Shown piece by piece: positions 62,240-64,000 of a stretch of DNA of 64,000 nucleotides (the first letter of the stretch is position 1; each line of letters opens with the position of its first letter). The translations under genes and the position numbers were made by a program. A model generated the notes under the pieces. The model ran no database searches. It was not told where the DNA came from and saw only the letters and a list, made by a program, of their open reading frames with translations. This DNA comes from Dokdonella_A soli (GTDB lineage Bacteria > Pseudomonadota > Gammaproteobacteria > Xanthomonadales > Rhodanobacteraceae): assembly GCF_039523175.1 (NCBI RefSeq), contig NZ_BAAAEU010000006.1:496001-560000 (forward strand). Reading direction: 5' to 3'.

Positions 62240-62357
62240 GCAACGGCGCCCTGGTTCACTCACCTCCCTGAGTGCAACCCGCGAAGGCCGGTCCCTCCCC
62301 AGACCGGTTTTCCCGCCCCGAGGGCTCCCCCTGGCCCTCGGGGCATTTTATTTTGCG
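62240..62357 (+). ncRNA. Candidate sX13-like small RNA with three C-rich loops
   Basis: Downstream of polA, three hairpins follow each other: CACTC/GAGTG (62257-62261, 62270-62274) with loop ACCTCCCT; CCGGTC/GACCGG (62288-62293, 62302-62307) with loop CCTCCCCA; and CCCCGAGGGC/GCCCTCGGGG (62316-62325, 62334-62343) with loop TCCCCCTG, then CATTTTATTTT. The loops would present CCUCC-like sequence to G-rich ribosome sites. C-rich loops and the ~115-nt size fit sX13 of Xanthomonas, and the locus after polA also holds Spot 42 and ErsA in other gammaproteobacteria. The 5' end is a guess; no clear -35/-10 was found. Confidence 0.6.
62316..62354 (+). terminator. Rho-independent terminator of the polA-side small RNA
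   Basis: A perfect 10-bp stem (62316-62325 with 62334-62343), an 8-nt C-rich loop and the T-rich CATTTTATTTT. It is also the third hairpin of the small RNA candidate. Confidence 0.85.
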
Positions 62358-62463
62358 ATCCGTCCGGGATCGCTGCGCTCCCGGCGCGATATGAGGTCGT
62401 GGCGTCCATCGTCTTCGGATGATCCACCAGCGGCCATCCATGGCTGCACTCAAAACGGCATTC

Positions 62464-63843
62464 CTATGTGCCGGACTCCGAGCCCAAGGCAGCCAGCAGC
62501 GCCGCGCGCGGCAGCTTGCCGGTTTCGTTGCGCGGCAGTGCGTCCAGCCGGCGCAATGGCCGCGGCAGGAACGCCGGATCGATCGCCTCGCGCAGGCCGT
62601 TCAGCAATTCCGCCTCGGACCGCTCCGGCGCGACGACCAGCGCGGCGATGCGCCGTACACCCATGCTGTCCGCCTCGTCGAGCTGCAGCACGACCGCGTC
62701 GTGCACGCCGGGCAGCGCCAGCACGCGGCGGGTCAGGTCGGCGAGCGAGGCGCGCTTGCCGGCGATCTCGACCAGATCGGCATTGCGGCCGCGCAGGCGG
62801 AAGCGATGCCCGGGCAGCACCTCCACGACATCCTGCAGGATCACCGGCTGGCTGAAATACGGCGCTTCGACCACCGTCCCGTCCGGCTGCGGTCGCAAGG
62901 TCACGCCGGGATACAGCCGCCAATCCGGTTCGTGGGCGCTGCGACGTTGCGCGATCACGCAGGTCTCGGTGGAGCCGAACATTTCCAGCACCGTCGCGCC
63001 GTAACGCGCCTCGGCCTGCGCAGCGAGTTCCGGCGGCAGCGGTGCGGTTGCCGAGGTGATCACGCCGAGTGTCGGCAGCGGCGTCGGGTCGCTGAGCAGC
63101 GCGCGCAGATGCACCGGCGTGGTGACCAGCACGCGCGGCTCGGGCACCTCGGCCAGCGCAGCCGCCACGTCGGCAGGAAACAACGGCCGTCCGCCGTGCA
63201 CCGCGAACGGGCCAAGCAGCGGCAGCAGGACCGACAGCTCGATGCCGTACATGTGTTGCGGCGGCACCGTTGCGACCACATGCGCGATCGCGCCGGGAGC
63301 GAGGTTCAGTACATCGGTGAGCGCAGCGACGTTGCGTTGCGTGCTGGCATGGAACGCCTGCCAGCTCTTCGGGTTCGGCTTCGGCTGGCCGGTGCTGCCC
63401 GAGGTGAAGCCGATTGCGACGACAGCGTCGGCCGCGAGCGCTGGCACGGCCACGGCGCCGCCGCGCGCTGCTGGAAGCGGCGGCATGCACAGGCTGCGCG
63501 CCGGTGCCGGCGTCAGCTCCGCCTCGCCGAGCGCGTAGCTGCCCGGATACGCGGCCAGTGTTTCCTCGACCGCTTGCGACGCGCGCGAGGGCGGCAGCAG
63601 ATTGGTCTGGCCACGGCACGCGATCGCGCAGAACGCGACCAGGAACGCGTAGCGGTCCTCGCAGAGATTGATGGCCGCGCGCGCAGCAGGAAGTTCCGCC
63701 GCGACCGTGGCGACGTCGGCAAGGAATCCGGTGACGTCGACCGCGCGCGCGCCATGCCAAGCGAAGATGCGACCGCCCTCGGCATGCTTGACCAGCGGCA
63801 GCGCACGCGACTCCGGTGTGGCGCTTTCCAGTACAGCCGACAT
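62464..63843 (-). CDS. AMP-dependent ligase / acyl-CoA synthetase family
   Basis: Predicted 459 residues. VAIGFTSGSTGQPKPNPKSW is the ATP-binding P-loop; EMFGSTETCVIAQRR is motif A5 of the ANL superfamily; RLRGRNADLVEIAGKRASL and RNETGKLPRAALLAAL carry the hinge and catalytic lysine. It is shorter than most acyl-CoA synthetases, like the ligases in aryl-polyene and xanthomonadin clusters, but none of the other cluster genes is in the window. The substrate acid is unknown. GGGGAGGAACAGG before the ATG holds a strong ribosome site. Confidence 0.8.
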   Translation of the reverse strand: MSAVLESATPESRALPLVKHAEGGRIFAWHGARAVDVTGFLADVATVAAELPAARAAINLCEDRYAFLVAFCAIACRGQTNLLPPSRASQAVEETLAAYPGSYALGEAELTPAPARSLCMPPLPAARGGAVAVPALAADAVVAIGFTSGSTGQPKPNPKSWQAFHASTQRNVAALTDVLNLAPGAIAHVVATVPPQHMYGIELSVLLPLLGPFAVHGGRPLFPADVAAALAEVPEPRVLVTTPVHLRALLSDPTPLPTLGVITSATAPLPPELAAQAEARYGATVLEMFGSTETCVIAQRRSAHEPDWRLYPGVTLRPQPDGTVVEAPYFSQPVILQDVVEVLPGHRFRLRGRNADLVEIAGKRASLADLTRRVLALPGVHDAVVLQLDEADSMGVRRIAALVVAPERSEAELLNGLREAIDPAFLPRPLRRLDALPRNETGKLPRAALLAALGSESGT

Positions 63844-63860
63844 CCTGTTCCTCCCCTGCT

Positions 63861-64000
63861 TCAGGAACGCACGAAATCCCCGCTGATAGCGTCGCGGATT
63901 GGCGTTGGCCGCTCAAGTCCCCCTAGCGCGCCGTTCAGGATCGCGTCGAGATGGTCGCCGAACGCGTTGCGCACGTCTTCGGCACTGCGTGCCGGCGCCT
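63861..64000 (-). CDS. tsaC: TsaC/YrdC family protein, C-terminal end only
   Basis: The frame enters from the right edge and ends at 63861. Its last ~45 residues (RSAEDVRNAFGDHLDAILNG, then ALGGLERPTPIRDAISGDF and VRS) match the C-terminus of TsaC, the threonylcarbamoyl-AMP synthase for the t6A37 tRNA modification: an aspartate-rich FGD, LGGxxRPTxIRDA and a short end. The ligase gene starts 17 bp later, so the two are likely cotranscribed. The identification rests on a short stretch. Confidence 0.65.
   Translation of the reverse strand, partial: APARSAEDVRNAFGDHLDAILNGALGGLERPTPIRDAISGDFVRS

Overview
The window is high-GC DNA with dense coding on both strands and no phage genes, rRNA, tRNA or CRISPR array that I could find. 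The gene content points to a gammaproteobacterium of the Xanthomonadales (Lysobacterales), possibly Rhodanobacteraceae. The supporting signs are a PhoP/PhoQ pair preceded by a PepSY protein, a DUF2782 gene divergent from polA, a C-rich-loop small RNA candidate just after polA, two types of dispersed palindrome, and an exact TGTGA-N6-TCACA site of the CRP/Clp type. Genus and species cannot be read from the sequence alone.

Layout. Positions 1-2375 hold the C-terminal part of a gingipain-type (C25) peptidase and a decayed toxin-antitoxin locus. Positions 2669-5016 hold an FHA-domain membrane protein and a secreted trypsin-like protease. Positions 5045-21777 form a surface-polysaccharide locus of two divergent gene sets. 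The minus-strand set has a GT4 transferase, GDP-mannose 4,6-dehydratase, a GT2 transferase, a GT2-GT4-sulfotransferase fusion, a small protein, an ABC exporter (ATPase and permease, separated by a MITE-like insert), a membrane GT39-like transferase and a lipoprotein. The plus-strand set has a transglutaminase-like protein, a coiled-coil methyltransferase and three GT4 transferases joined by 4-bp overlaps. Together they look like an ABC-exported, possibly sulfated and methyl-capped polysaccharide pathway.

Positions 21779-24192 hold PhoQ, PhoP and a PepSY protein. Positions 24306-33839 are mainly metabolic and housekeeping genes: an arginine-deiminase-related enzyme, 3-methyladenine glycosylase, an EamA exporter, a threonine/serine dehydratase family enzyme, pepN and mnmG. 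The 700 bp before mnmG hold several strong inverted repeats. Positions 34005-38232 hold a YbaY-like lipoprotein and a large TonB-dependent receptor.

Positions 38503-52850 hold glyQS, an unlinked GspE/PilB-type ATPase, a glutamine amidotransferase, a small orphan protein behind a CRP-like site, tatABC, a SYLF protein, a secreted protein with a C-terminal sorting-like tail, hemH, an alpha/beta hydrolase, a YgjP-type metallopeptidase, rdgC and ttcA. Positions 53082-64000 hold transketolase, a frameshifted gph, a YdcH-like protein, a small LysR / broken cupin / Tat-exported metallo-hydrolase module, DUF2782, polA, the small RNA candidate, an AMP-dependent ligase and the end of tsaC.

The most notable items are the trifunctional glycosyltransferase-sulfotransferase, the MITE-like element between exporter permease and ATPase, the small RNA with CCUCC-presenting loops after polA, a toxin gene spliced from RelE and VapC pieces, and two genes broken by frameshift or in-frame TGA.
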